Shown piece after piece: positions 22,358-33,969 of a DNA stretch of 37,318 nt. The stretch's first letter is position 1. Every line of letters starts with the position of its first letter. The position numbers and the translations under genes were made by a program. The DNA comes from Candidatus Methylomirabilis sp. (GTDB lineage: Bacteria; Methylomirabilota; Methylomirabilia; Methylomirabilales; JACPAU01), in assembly GCA_036000645.1 (NCBI GenBank), contig DASYVA010000034.1, positions 1 through 37,318 of the forward strand. Reading direction: 5' to 3'. The notes beneath the pieces are model-generated. The model was not told the origin of the DNA, searched no databases, and saw only the letters and a list, made by a program, of their open reading frames with translations.

Positions 22358-22942
22358 ATGCGGAAGCGGGGGGTCCCGGCTGCGGCGGTTTCCGCTCTCC
22401 TGCTCTGCCTCCCCGCCGCGGCCGCCGGGAATGAGGCGCTCTGGGGGCTCCTCAAGGGCGGCGGGCAGGTCGTGGTGATGCGCCACGCCTCGACCGATCC
22501 CGGAGTGGGAGATCCGCCGGGCTATCGCCTCGAGGAGTGCGCCACGCAGCGGAACCTGTCGCCGAAGGGCCGGGAGGAAGCCCGGCGCCTCGGGGCCGCT
22601 TTCCGTGCCCGCGGCATCCCGGTCGGGCGGGTGCTGTCGAGCCGGTGGTGCCGGTGCCTGGAGACCGCGCGCCTGGCCTTCGGGACCGCCGAGCCCTGGC
22701 CCCCGCTCAACTCCTTCTTCGACGATCGGCGCCGCGAGCCCGAGCAGACGCGGGTGGTCCGCGCGCTCGTCGGTGAACGGCCCGGCACCGGCAACGTGGT
22801 CCTGGTCACCCATCAGGTCAATATCTCGGCGCTGACGGGGGTCTTCCCGGCCCCGGGTGAGATCGTCGTCCTGACACCGCAGGAAAGTGGCACGTTCCGG
22901 CTGGCCGGCCGCCTGGCGCCCGCCGCACTCCCCCCCAACTGA
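22358..22942 (+). CDS. periplasmic histidine phosphatase family protein
   Basis: This 194-residue protein has an N-terminal signal peptide (AAAVSALLLCLPAAAAG). The histidine phosphatase core has VVVMRHAS near residue 39 (the catalytic RH), NLSPKGREEARRLGAAF, SSRWCRCLETA, and a second catalytic His in VLVTHQVNIS. The usual family second motif is H-G or H-E; here it is HQ. It probably removes phosphate from small phosphoesters in the periplasm. It begins 8 bases after the propeller gene. Confidence 0.83.
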   Translation: MRKRGVPAAAVSALLLCLPAAAAGNEALWGLLKGGGQVVVMRHASTDPGVGDPPGYRLEECATQRNLSPKGREEARRLGAAFRARGIPVGRVLSSRWCRCLETARLAFGTAEPWPPLNSFFDDRRREPEQTRVVRALVGERPGTGNVVLVTHQVNISALTGVFPAPGEIVVLTPQESGTFRLAGRLAPAALPPN

Positions 22943-22996
22943 GCCGGCGCGAGGGGAACGGAGGCTCTTGCAGCGATGGGGAGGGAGAGCCGCCTC

Positions 22997-24064
22997 ATGG
23001 ACCGGCGGACGGTCCTGAAGCTGGGGCTCGGCGCGGCGCTCACCGCCGGCTGCGCGAGCCCCCGCGGGCCCGCGCGCCCCGTCGAGCGCGACCCCGGGCT
23101 GCGAGAGCGGGAGCGGCACCTGGTGGACGTTCGGCAGCTCACCTTCGGCGGCCAGAACGCCGAGGCCTACTTCTCCCCTGACGGCAGGCAGCTCATCTTC
23201 CAGGCGACCCGGGACGGCTTCGTCTGTGATCAGATTTTCCTGATGAACCTGGACGGCTCCGGCCTCCGGCTCCTCAGCACCGGGAAGGGGCGGACCACCT
23301 GCTCCTTCTTCGTGCCGGGCCAGTCGCGGTTCATCTATGCCTCGACCCACCTGGGCGGCCCGGCCTGCCCGCCCCGGCCCGACCTGAGCCGCGGCTACAT
23401 CTGGCCCATCTATCCCGACTACGAGATCTTCAGCGCGGCCCTCGACGGCTCCGACCTGCGCCGGCTCACCCACAACGTCGGGTACGACGCGGAGGGGGCG
23501 GTCTCCCCGGACGGGAAGACCGTCGTCTTCACGTCGCTGCGGGAGGGGGACCTGGACCTGTACCTGATGGACCTGGACGGGGGGAGCGTCCGGCGCCTCA
23601 CCGACCGGCCCGGGTACGACGGCGGCCCCTTCTTCTCCTGGGACGGGGGGACGATCGTGTACCGGGCCTGGCACCCGAAGGCGCCCAGCGAGCTCAAGGA
23701 GTACCAGGACCTCCTCGCCCGCCACCTGGTCCGGCCGAGCAGGATGGAGCTCTTCCTCATGGACGCGGAGGGGGGGAACATCCGCCAGGTGACGGACCTC
23801 CGCGCGGCCTCCTTCGCCCCCTTCCTGCACCCGGACGGGCAGCGGATCATCTTCTCGAGCAACCTGCACGACCCGAGCGGCCGGACCTTCGCGCTCTACC
23901 TGATCCGCGCCGATGGGACCCACCTAGAGCGGGTCACGTACGGCGAGTCCTTTGCCGCGTTCCCGATGTTCTCCCGGGACGGCCGGATGCTGGTCTTTTC
24001 CTCGACCCGCGACCAGCAGGCGCCGGGAGAGATGAACATTTTCCTGGCCGACTGGGCCGACTGA
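22997..24064 (+). CDS. TolB-like PD40 beta-propeller lipoprotein, Tat-type signal
   Basis: This is a 355-residue protein. I prefer ATG 22997 (after GGGAGGGAGAG) to ATG 22976 because it starts directly with a Tat-like motif, DRRTVLKLGLGA, and a lipobox ending in GC at residue 19. The rest is a WD40-like PD40 propeller. Repeats contain FSPDGRQLIFQATRDG, VSPDGKTVVFTSLREGDLDLYLMDLDGG and FSRDGRMLVFSSTRDQ, the last with the tripeptide-rich ends common in TolB and dipeptidyl peptidase IV N-domains. No hydrolase domain follows. It is probably an anchored periplasmic scaffold of unknown partner. Confidence 0.83.
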   Translation: MDRRTVLKLGLGAALTAGCASPRGPARPVERDPGLRERERHLVDVRQLTFGGQNAEAYFSPDGRQLIFQATRDGFVCDQIFLMNLDGSGLRLLSTGKGRTTCSFFVPGQSRFIYASTHLGGPACPPRPDLSRGYIWPIYPDYEIFSAALDGSDLRRLTHNVGYDAEGAVSPDGKTVVFTSLREGDLDLYLMDLDGGSVRRLTDRPGYDGGPFFSWDGGTIVYRAWHPKAPSELKEYQDLLARHLVRPSRMELFLMDAEGGNIRQVTDLRAASFAPFLHPDGQRIIFSSNLHDPSGRTFALYLIRADGTHLERVTYGESFAAFPMFSRDGRMLVFSSTRDQQAPGEMNIFLADWAD

Positions 24065-24118
24065 CGAACGCCCGCAACGATCCGGAAGCAGGACACGTCC
24101 GCCAAGAGGGAGATCGCC

Positions 24119-25192
24119 ATGAAGGCGGTAACGGTCACTCCCGGCAAGTCGCAGAGCGCCACGCTCCGTGAGATGCCGACTCCCACCCCCTCCCGGGGGG
24201 AAGTCCTGGTCCGGCTGATCCAGGTGGGGCTCGACGGCACCGACGCCGAGATTGACGAAGGGCTGTACGGGGAGGCGCCCGCGGGCGAGGACTTGCTGAT
24301 CCTCGGCCACGAATCCCTCGGGCAGGTCGAGCGGGTCGGGGCGGAGAGCAAGAGCTTCGTTCCCGGGGATCTGGTCGTGGCGACCGTGCGGCGTCCCGGC
24401 GACTGCCTGAACTGTCAGGCGGGCGAGAGCGATATGTGCCTCGACGGCCGATACACGGAGCGGGGAATCAAGGGGCGCCACGGCTTCATGGCCGAGTACT
24501 ACGTGGAGGCCCCCGAGTTCCTCGTGAAGCTCCCGCCGCGGTTCAAGCGGTTCGGGGTCCTCCTGGAGCCGATGACGATCGTGGAGAAGGGCATCGCCCA
24601 GAGCCTCGAGATCCAGAAGCGGATGCGCTGGAACCCGGAGCGCGCCCTCGTGCTCGGCGCGGGGACGATCGGGCTCTTCGCAGCCCTCGTGCTCCGGAAC
24701 CTGGGGCTCGAGGTCACCGTTGTCGGACGCGAGGACCCGGATGTCCCCTCCCTCCGGCTCGAGCTCCTCCGGGCCATCGGGGCCCGCTACCTGTCGAGCG
24801 TCCGCTCCCCCATCCTGGAGCTCCCGAGGCGACTCGGCAACCTCGACCTGATCCTCGAGGCCACGGGGAGCTCCCAGGTCGTCTTCGACGCCATGCAGGT
24901 CCTGGGGACCAACGGCGTCCTCTGCCTGATGGGGATCACCGGCGGCACCCGGACGATCAGCATCCCCGCGGACCGCATCAATCTCGAGATGGTGCTGGGC
25001 AACAAGGTGGTCTTCGGGTCGGTCAACGCCAACCGGCGCTACTTCGAGCTCGGCGTCCAGCACTTCGGCGAGTTCGAGGAGAAGTGGCCGGGCCTCCTGT
25101 CCCGGCTCATCACGCAGCGCCTCCCCCTCGACCGGTTCCGCGAGGGCCTGGAGCGCCGCCGCGAGCACATCAAGGTCGTGCTCGAAGTCTGA
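24119..25192 (+). CDS. glucose 1-dehydrogenase-like zinc MDR enzyme
   Basis: This 357-residue medium-chain dehydrogenase resembles archaeal-type glucose dehydrogenases. Zinc-site residues are D39 in GLDGTDAEID (Asp replaces Cys, as known for the Haloferax enzyme), H64-E65 in GHES and a late Glu in LLEPMTIVEKG. A lobe-zinc motif CLNCQAGESDMC and the Rossmann motif LGAGTIGLFAA are present. It would oxidise an aldose to the lactone with NAD(P)+. It follows the PD40 gene by 54 bases with an AAGAGGGAG site and heads the oxidative sugar genes. Confidence 0.85.
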   Translation: MKAVTVTPGKSQSATLREMPTPTPSRGEVLVRLIQVGLDGTDAEIDEGLYGEAPAGEDLLILGHESLGQVERVGAESKSFVPGDLVVATVRRPGDCLNCQAGESDMCLDGRYTERGIKGRHGFMAEYYVEAPEFLVKLPPRFKRFGVLLEPMTIVEKGIAQSLEIQKRMRWNPERALVLGAGTIGLFAALVLRNLGLEVTVVGREDPDVPSLRLELLRAIGARYLSSVRSPILELPRRLGNLDLILEATGSSQVVFDAMQVLGTNGVLCLMGITGGTRTISIPADRINLEMVLGNKVVFGSVNANRRYFELGVQHFGEFEEKWPGLLSRLITQRLPLDRFREGLERRREHIKVVLEV

Positions 25193-25224
25193 GAGGCGGC
25201 CACACGCCGCAGGAGAGGAATCCG

Positions 25225-26772
25225 ATGGCGGGAGCCCAGCGCTTCGACGTCATCATCATCGGTACCGGCGCCGGGGGCGGAACGCTGGGATACGCCCTGG
25301 CACCGACCGGCAAGCGGATCCTGCTCCTGGAGCGGGGTGGATACCTCCCCCGCGAGAAGGACAACTGGGACACGCACGCCGTCTTCACCCAGGGGAAGTA
25401 CAAGGCCCACGAGACCTGGTACGACAGGGACGGGAAGGAGTTCCATCCCGGCATCCACTACTGCGTGGGGGGCAACACGAAGGTCTACGGGGCGGCGCTC
25501 CTCCGCTTCCGCCGCGAGGACTTCGGTGAGATCCACCATGCCGGCGGGATCTCCCCCGCCTGGCCCCTCGGCTACGAGGACTTCGAGCCGTACTACACTC
25601 GAGCGGAGCACCTCTACCACGTGCACGGGGCGCGCGGCCTCGATCCCACGGAGCCGCCGGCCAGCGGCCCGTACCGCTACCCCCCGGTCCGCAGCGAGCC
25701 GCGCGTCCAGGAGCTCGCCGACGACCTGCGCCGCATCGGCCACCGGCCCTTCTCCGTCCCGCTCGGCATCATGCTGGACGAGGAGGACCGGAGCCGGAGC
25801 CGCTGCATCCGGTGCGACACCTGCGACGGCTTCCCCTGCCTCGTCAACGCCAAGGCCGACGCCCACATCGTCTGCGTGGAGCCGGCCCTGCAGCATCCGA
25901 ACGTGACGCTCCTCACCCGCACCACCGTGACGCGCCTCGAGACGGACGCCTCCGGGCGCGCGGTCACCACCGTGCACGTGCAGCAGGGCGGCGTCCCGGA
26001 GTCCTATGCGGCCGACATCGTGGTCGTCGCCTGCGGCGCGATCAACTCGGCCGCCCTCCTGCTCCGCTCCGCCACCGACAGGCACCCGAACGGGCTGGCG
26101 AACGCTTCGGGCGTTGTCGGCCGCCACTACATGTGCCACAACAACTCGGCCTTCCTCGCCATCTCCAAGCGGCCGAACCCCACGGTCTTCCAGAAGACGA
26201 TCGCCCTGAACGACTTCTACTTCCGCTCCGAGGACTGGAGCTACCCGCTGGGCCACATCCAGATGCTCGGCAAGTCCAACGCCGAGATGCTGAAGGGCGA
26301 TGCCCCGGTCTTCGCCCCCGGCCTCGCCCTCGATTTCCTCGCCAGGCACGCCATCGACTTCTGGCTGACCTCCGAGGACCTGCCCGATCCCGAAAACCGC
26401 GTGATGATCGGACCGAATGGCGAGATCACGCTTCATTACCGCGAGAACAACCTCGAGGGGCACCAGCGCCTGGCCGCGAAGCTCAAGAGCCTGCTCGGCC
26501 GGATCGGCTGCGAGGACCGGCTGCTCCCCTGCACGTTCTACCTGGGGAAGAAGATCCCGATCGCCGGCACGGCTCACCAGTGCGGGACGGTCCGGTTCGG
26601 CCGCGACCCCGAGACCTCCGCCCTCGACATTCACTGTAAGGCCCACGACCTGGACAACCTCTACGTCGTGGACGGCAGCTTCTTCGTCTCGAGCACCGCG
26701 GTGAATCCCGCCCTGACGATCATGGCCAACGCGCTGCGCGTCGCAGACCACCTGCGGGAGCGGCTTGGCTGA
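25225..26772 (+). CDS. GMC-family FAD oxidoreductase
   Basis: This 515-residue flavoprotein starts at ATG 25225 after AGGAGAGGAA. The FAD motif IIGTGAGGGTLG lies at residues 10-21, followed by CVGGNTKVYGAALLRFR. A cysteine-rich stretch, CIRCDTCDGFPC, near residue 193 is common in bacterial gluconate or sugar dehydrogenase relatives and could bind a cofactor. The C-terminal catalytic His and Asn are visible in GTAHQCGT and STAVNPALTIMANA. It is likely to oxidise a sugar or sugar alcohol, passing electrons to a quinone or cytochrome. There is no signal peptide. It lies 32 bases after the glucose dehydrogenase. Confidence 0.88.
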   Translation: MAGAQRFDVIIIGTGAGGGTLGYALAPTGKRILLLERGGYLPREKDNWDTHAVFTQGKYKAHETWYDRDGKEFHPGIHYCVGGNTKVYGAALLRFRREDFGEIHHAGGISPAWPLGYEDFEPYYTRAEHLYHVHGARGLDPTEPPASGPYRYPPVRSEPRVQELADDLRRIGHRPFSVPLGIMLDEEDRSRSRCIRCDTCDGFPCLVNAKADAHIVCVEPALQHPNVTLLTRTTVTRLETDASGRAVTTVHVQQGGVPESYAADIVVVACGAINSAALLLRSATDRHPNGLANASGVVGRHYMCHNNSAFLAISKRPNPTVFQKTIALNDFYFRSEDWSYPLGHIQMLGKSNAEMLKGDAPVFAPGLALDFLARHAIDFWLTSEDLPDPENRVMIGPNGEITLHYRENNLEGHQRLAAKLKSLLGRIGCEDRLLPCTFYLGKKIPIAGTAHQCGTVRFGRDPETSALDIHCKAHDLDNLYVVDGSFFVSSTAVNPALTIMANALRVADHLRERLG

Positions 26773-26788
26773 GGAGGACCCAGCGGTC

Positions 26789-28188
26789 ATGAAATACGAC
26801 GCGATCGTGATCGGCTCCGGGCAGGCGGGCAACCCCCTCACCCATGATCTGGCCGACCGCGGCTGGCGCGTGGCCCTGATCGAGAAGGAGCACCTGGGGG
26901 GGACCTGCATCAATACCGGGTGCACCCCGACGAAGACGATGGTCGCGTCCGCCCAGGTGGCGCACTACGCCCGCAACGCCGCCCGGTGGGGCGTGCGGAC
27001 GGGCCCGGTCAGCGTGGACCTGCCCCGGATCGTCGCCCGGAAGGATGAGGTCGTCCAGCGGTTCCGGTCGGGCAAGGAGGAGGCGTTCGGCAGCAACAAG
27101 AACGTGCGCCTCTATCGCGGGCACGGCCGATTCGTGGATCCCCGCCGGCTCCAGGTCGGGGGGGAGGTCCTGGAAAGCGAGCGGATCTTCATCAACACGG
27201 GCACCCGCCCGGGGACCCCCCGGCTCGACGGCCTGGACCGGGCCGGCTACCTGACCAACGCAACGCTCATGGAGCTGACCGAGCTGCCCGCCCACCTGCT
27301 CGTCCTCGGGGCCGGGTACATCGGGCTCGAGTTCGGGCAGATGTTCCGGCGCTTCGGCAGCCGCGTGACGATCGTGCACCGCGGCGACCAGATCCTGCCG
27401 CGGGAGGACCCGGACATCGCGGTGGGACTGCAACAGGCGCTCGAGACCGAAGGGATCCGCTTCGTCCTGAATGCCCGGACGACCCGCGTGGAGCGGAAGG
27501 ATGGCGAGGTCACCCTGACCCTCGACGCCCCCGACGCGACGCGGGCGGTGAGCGGCTCCCACCTGCTCGTGGCCGCCGGGCGGTTGCCCAACACCGACGA
27601 CCTCGGGCTGGAGCAAGCCGGCGTGGAGACCGACAAGCGCGGGTACATCAAGGTGAACGCCCGCCTCGAGACCACCGTGCCCGGCATCTGGGCTCTGGGC
27701 GACGTCAAGGGCGGCCCGGCGTTCACCCACATCTCCTACCACGACTACCAGATCGTCTATGCGAACCTCATCGAGGGCCAGAGCCTCTCCACCGAGAACC
27801 GCATCGTCCCCTACTCGCTCTTCACCGACCCGCAACTGGGCCGCGTCGGCCTGACCGAGACGGAGGCGCGGGCGGCGGGCTACCGGCTGAAGATCGGGAA
27901 GATCCCCATGACCTGGGTCGCCCGCGCCATCGAGCGGGATGAGACCGCGGGGCTGATGAAGCTCGTCGTGGACGCGGCCAGCGACCGGGTGCTCGGCGCG
28001 GCCATCCTCGCCCTGGAGGGAGGCGAATTGATCCAGATCCTGAGCACCCTCATGCTGGCCCGCGCCCCCTACACGCTGCTGAAGGGCGCCATCTACATCC
28101 ACCCGACCCTCGCCGAGGGGTTCTATACGTTGATGGACGCGGTCAAGCCGGCCGAGGAAGGGCCGAGGGTCCCGGAAGAGATGCCATC

Positions 28189-28192
<4 letters not shown>
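26789..28192 (+). CDS. mercuric-reductase-like class I pyridine nucleotide-disulfide oxidoreductase
   Basis: This 467-residue flavoprotein has FAD motif [12 protein letters not shown], redox-active cysteines C40 and C45 in [16 protein letters not shown](P) motif [12 protein letters not shown], a second FAD motif [10 protein letters not shown] and the C-terminal HPTLAEG catalytic His-Glu pair. There is no N-terminal heavy-metal domain and no C-terminal vicinal Cys pair, so it is unlikely to be a true mercury reductase. Related RclA/YkgC-type enzymes act on thiols or quinones. ATG 26789 is preferred to the TTG at 26765 because of the GAGGAGGA site. Its stop overlaps the glucosidase GTG start as GTGA. 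Confidence 0.87.
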
Positions 28193-30837
<2,645 letters not shown>

Positions 30838-30870
30838 GCCAGAGTCGCGCGGCTCCGGCGGCCCGGCCGC

Positions 30871-31071
30871 CTAGCCCGCCAGGCTGACCTGGAGGACCCG
30901 GCCCTCCTGCGCGAAGTGAATTTTCCCCTCGCGGGCCAGCCAGCCCAGGGCGAGGTAGGTCAGGGACTGGCTCAGACCCGTCTCCCGCTGGATCCGGCCG
31001 ATGCTCTGGGCACCGCCCGCATCCAGGTACTTCCAGACCTTCCCCGCAGCCTCACCGATGGCGTCGAGCAT
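30871..31071 (-). CDS. DUF2582 winged-helix protein
   Basis: This 66-residue protein has a winged-helix fold. The sequence AAGKVWKYLDAG, IGRIQRETGLSQSLTYLALGWLAREGKI matches the DUF2582 family, small helix-turn-helix proteins found beside many genes and of unknown target. ATG 31071 has a GGGAGGG site; an in-frame GTG six bases earlier overlaps that site and is less likely. It converges on the glucosidase gene with a 33-base gap. Confidence 0.8.
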   Translation of the reverse strand: MLDAIGEAAGKVWKYLDAGGAQSIGRIQRETGLSQSLTYLALGWLAREGKIHFAQEGRVLQVSLAG

Positions 31072-31161
31072 GACCACCCTCCCGCGCTAATGCAAACGAC
31101 AGAATGAGTGTGACACGGTCCGGGTCCTGTCGCCGGCGCCGCCCCGGCCCCCGGCCCCCCT

Positions 31162-31202
31162 GGGGAACCCTCCCGTGGTTCCCCCCCTCGGCCCGAGGCC
31201 GA
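31162..31202. other. two adjacent hairpins in the 214-base gap
   Basis: GGGGAACC (31162-31169) pairs with GGTTCCCC (31177-31184), and TCGGCC (31188-31193) pairs with GGCCGA (31197-31202). They lie between the ybaK-like stop and the DUF2582 start, both on the minus strand. No T run follows, so they may be a weak terminator or the DUF2582 leader. I see no gene in 31072-31285. Confidence 0.4.
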
Positions 31203-31285
31203 TGGGCCCCCCCTCCGCTACGGGGGCCTTTGGGCGGCATCCGGCGCCACCCGGACCGCCTGTCACACGAATTATGGCGTTGATA

Positions 31286-31756
31286 TTAGTCGTGCACACA
31301 GAAGTCGCCGAGCCGGGGCCGCACGAGCCGGGCGTAGTCGGCATAGGCCATCGCCACGAGCTCTTCGTGGCTCCCCCCGCGGAAGACGATCTGCGGCAGG
31401 GCCGCCACCTCCTGGTCCACGAGAGTCTCCAGGCCGTACAGGCTGCCGAAGGGAGGCATAGCCCCCGCATCGCAGTCCGGAAAGAGGGGGGAGAACTCGG
31501 CTTCCCGGGCCAGGCTCACGTCCGCCGCCCCAAGGATCCCCCGAAGGCGCTCCGTGCTCACCTTGCAGGCCGCGGGGAGGACGGCCAGGGCGAAGGTGCT
31601 CCCTCGCTTCACGACCACCACCTTCGCCAACGCCTTCCCCGAAACGTGGGCGGCGGCGGCGGTCTCCTGGGCCGTAAACGTTTCGACGTGCGTGGTGACC
31701 CGGTACGCCACCCGCTCCTTGTCCAGGAACTCCTTCAGCCGCTTGACGATGGCCAT
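31286..31756 (-). CDS. YbaK/prolyl-tRNA-editing-domain aminoacyl-tRNA deacylase
   Basis: This 156-residue stand-alone editing domain contains AAAAHVSGKALAKVVVVKRGSTFALAVLPA (about 34-63), which includes the conserved Lys, and PPFGSLYGLETLVDQEV near residue 101-117. Such proteins hydrolyse mischarged Cys- or Ala-tRNA(Pro) or related aminoacyl-tRNAs in trans. ATG 31756 follows GAGGGAGGG. About 290 bases of very GC-rich sequence upstream (31757-32048) hold no gene I can support. Confidence 0.85.
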   Translation of the reverse strand: MAIVKRLKEFLDKERVAYRVTTHVETFTAQETAAAAHVSGKALAKVVVVKRGSTFALAVLPAACKVSTERLRGILGAADVSLAREAEFSPLFPDCDAGAMPPFGSLYGLETLVDQEVAALPQIVFRGGSHEELVAMAYADYARLVRPRLGDFCVHD

Positions 31757-32048
31757 GGGGCACCCTCCCTCGGGCCGGGGAGACGCTCTCCGGCCGCCCG
31801 GTCCCGGGGCGGCGGGGGCTCGGCGGGGCGCAGCCGCGTCCCGCGATGCACGCGGCGGAATCGCCACGCCCCTCAGGGGGAGAAGCCAGCGGGGCGCGCG
31901 GCGGATGGTTGGAGAAGGGCGGCGGCCCCGCAGGGAGAACAGGAGGCCTGGTCCGAGAATACGCCAGGCCCGGCCGGCCCACAAGGAAAAGGTGGAGTCC
32001 GGCGCTGCCGGGGGAGGGAGGGGGCGATCACCTCAGGGCGGCGCGGGC

Positions 32049-32597
32049 TCAGTGCTTGCGCGAGCCGCGGCGAGCAGAGAGGAGACGGCGGATCCGGTCC
32101 ACCTGGGCGAGATGGTTGAGGTCGTGGGCGGCCTCCCACTCCACCAGGTCGCGGAAGGTGATGCGCCCTCGCTCCTGGTGGATGCCGAACCGGGTCCAGG
32201 AGGAGCGGGGGGTCTTCCGAATCAGTGCCAGGTGGCGCCGGCGAAGCGCGGCGAAGGTCTCGAGGGCCACCTTCGGCTCCTGCCGGCGGTAGGCCATCTC
32301 GCTCGCCCAGAGGTCCTGGTCGAACGCGGTCAGGGGAGAGCCCGACTGGGCCAGGATCATGCGGTAGCGCCAGCCGTTCACCACCTCCACGTCGGCCAGG
32401 TGGCAGATGATTTCCCGGATGGACCACTTGTCGGGAGCCGGGCGCCTCGCAAGGTCCGTCTGGCTCACACCCGCCATCGCCCGCCGCAGACGGCCCGCGG
32501 TAGCCGCCTGGATGCGCATTGCGCCCTGCTTCCGGACCAGGTCGAGGTACCCCACCGTGCCCCGAGCGTCCCGCTGGATCCTGGCCGCATCTGCCAT
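32049..32597 (-). CDS. DinB-family protein
   Basis: This 182-residue four-helix protein of the DinB superfamily has WSIREIICHLADVEVV around residues 58-73 and EAAHDLNHLAQVDRI near 154-168, which hold the three putative metal-binding histidines. The ATG at 32597 follows AAAGGGGGC. It is divergent from the M48 protease gene. It is the third DinB-type gene in the window and is no closer in sequence to the other two than superfamily members usually are. Confidence 0.85.
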   Translation of the reverse strand: MADAARIQRDARGTVGYLDLVRKQGAMRIQAATAGRLRRAMAGVSQTDLARRPAPDKWSIREIICHLADVEVVNGWRYRMILAQSGSPLTAFDQDLWASEMAYRRQEPKVALETFAALRRRHLALIRKTPRSSWTRFGIHQERGRITFRDLVEWEAAHDLNHLAQVDRIRRLLSARRGSRKH

Positions 32598-32671
32598 CCC
32601 ATGCCCCCTTTCCGTCTCTCCGCAGACGCCCCACGATACCCGAGGCCGGGCGCACGGGCAAGCCCTGCCCC

Positions 32672-32700
32672 TTGCGTCCCTCCCGCTCCCAACCTAAGAT
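32672..32700 (+). promoter_or_regulatory. putative promoter of the M48 protease gene
   Basis: TTGCGT (32672-32677), 17 bases and TAAGAT (32695-32700) fit a moderate sigma70-type promoter. The predicted start near 32707 leaves a leader of about 38 bases with an AGAGGAGGAAGG ribosome binding site. Confidence 0.4.
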
Positions 32701-32744
32701 TGAGGTACCCCAGCCGGGGACGGAAGAGGAGGAAGGGGGCGGCG

Positions 32745-33929
32745 ATGCGTGCGGTGCGGCGAGCGGTCTCGAGAGAGTGGCGGTTTGCGATTCTCCTGGC
32801 GCTCCTCGCGGCGCTCGCAGCCTCCTGCGCCACCGCCCCCGTCACCCACCGCTCCCAGTTGATCCTGGTCTCCTCCGCCTACGAGGCCCAGCTCGGAGCC
32901 CAGGCCTTCGAGGCCGTCGGCAAGAAGGGCAAGCGCTCCCGCGATCCCGCGCCCATCGCCGTCGTCGAGCGGATCGGGAGCCGGATCGCCGCCGCCTCGG
33001 CGCTCCAGGCCAACTGGGAGTTCGCCGTCTTCGAGGACGACAAGCAGGTCAACGCCTTCGCGCTGCCCGGAGGGAAGGTCGGGGTCTACACGGGCATCTT
33101 CCCGGTCGCGGAGACGGAGGCCGGCCTGGCCGCCGTCCTGGCCCACGAGGTGGGGCACGTCATCGCCCGGCACGGGGCGGAGCGGCTGAGCCAGGGCCTG
33201 CTGCTTCAGTTCGGGGCTGCGGCGATCCAGATCGGGATGGGGGCGAACAACCCCGCGGTGACCAACGGGGTGCTCCAGGCCTACGGCCTCGGCGCCACGA
33301 TCGGCGTCCTACTCCCCTGGGGCCGGACTCAGGAATCGGAAGCGGATCGCATCGGCCTCGTCCTCATGGCCGAGGCCGGCTACGATCCGCACGCCGCCCT
33401 CAGCCTGTGGGAGCGCATGGAGAAGCGGGACGGAAAGCAGCGGGCCCCGGAGTTCCTCTCGACCCACCCGGGGCCGGGCCAGCGGGCCGAGAACATCCGG
33501 GCCTGGCTCCCGGAAGCCCTCGCCCAGTACCGCCCGGCGCCGGAGCAGGTCGCGCAGGGGAACCGGCCCCTCCCTCCCCTCGGCAAGGCACGGGCGGTCG
33601 CCGTCCCGGCGCCGGCGGCCCCTCCCACCCCCACGATCCGCGAGGCACGCTGGGAACGGGAAGGGAGCGCCGACCTCCGCTTCGTCTTCGCCCTGGACCG
33701 CCCGGTCGCCCTGGAGGGGGCCGAGATCCGCGGCCCCGAGGGGATCCTCTACCAGGTCTTCCTGGGGACCCGCCTCGAGGCCAATCAGCGGGAGGTCATC
33801 ACCCTCCCCGCTGGGGCCGCCCCGGGCGGTGTCCCGCCCCCCGGCACCTACACCCTTACCCTCACGGGCCGCTTCCCCGATCCCGCCGGCCAGCGGTTCA
33901 CCGCCGAGCGGACCTATTCCGTGCGATGA
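32745..33929 (+). CDS. M48-family metalloprotease lipoprotein
   Basis: This 394-residue protein has a lipoprotein signal with acylated Cys28 (AALAASC). The M48 domain carries HEVGH at residues 134-138 and the third-ligand motif E197-SEAD, with VNAFALPGGKVGVYTG before the active site. The domain ends near residue 260. A Pro/Ala linker and a C-terminal immunoglobulin-like beta domain of about 110 residues (IREARWEREGSADLRFVF) follow. Relatives such as LoiP and YcaL degrade misfolded outer-membrane proteins. The extra C-terminal domain may bind substrate. It is a single-gene unit converging on an MFS gene. Confidence 0.88.
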   Translation: MRAVRRAVSREWRFAILLALLAALAASCATAPVTHRSQLILVSSAYEAQLGAQAFEAVGKKGKRSRDPAPIAVVERIGSRIAAASALQANWEFAVFEDDKQVNAFALPGGKVGVYTGIFPVAETEAGLAAVLAHEVGHVIARHGAERLSQGLLLQFGAAAIQIGMGANNPAVTNGVLQAYGLGATIGVLLPWGRTQESEADRIGLVLMAEAGYDPHAALSLWERMEKRDGKQRAPEFLSTHPGPGQRAENIRAWLPEALAQYRPAPEQVAQGNRPLPPLGKARAVAVPAPAAPPTPTIREARWEREGSADLRFVFALDRPVALEGAEIRGPEGILYQVFLGTRLEANQREVITLPAGAAPGGVPPPGTYTLTLTGRFPDPAGQRFTAERTYSVR

Positions 33930-33969
33930 CCCTCGCCGGCCCGCCCCCGCGACTCGCCGCCCCGGCCCG

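Noticed and set aside
31757-32048. Several overlapping frames between the ybaK-like and DinB genes
   Set aside because: They have no ribosome binding site and no recognisable protein character, and they are explained by stop-poor GC-rich sequence.
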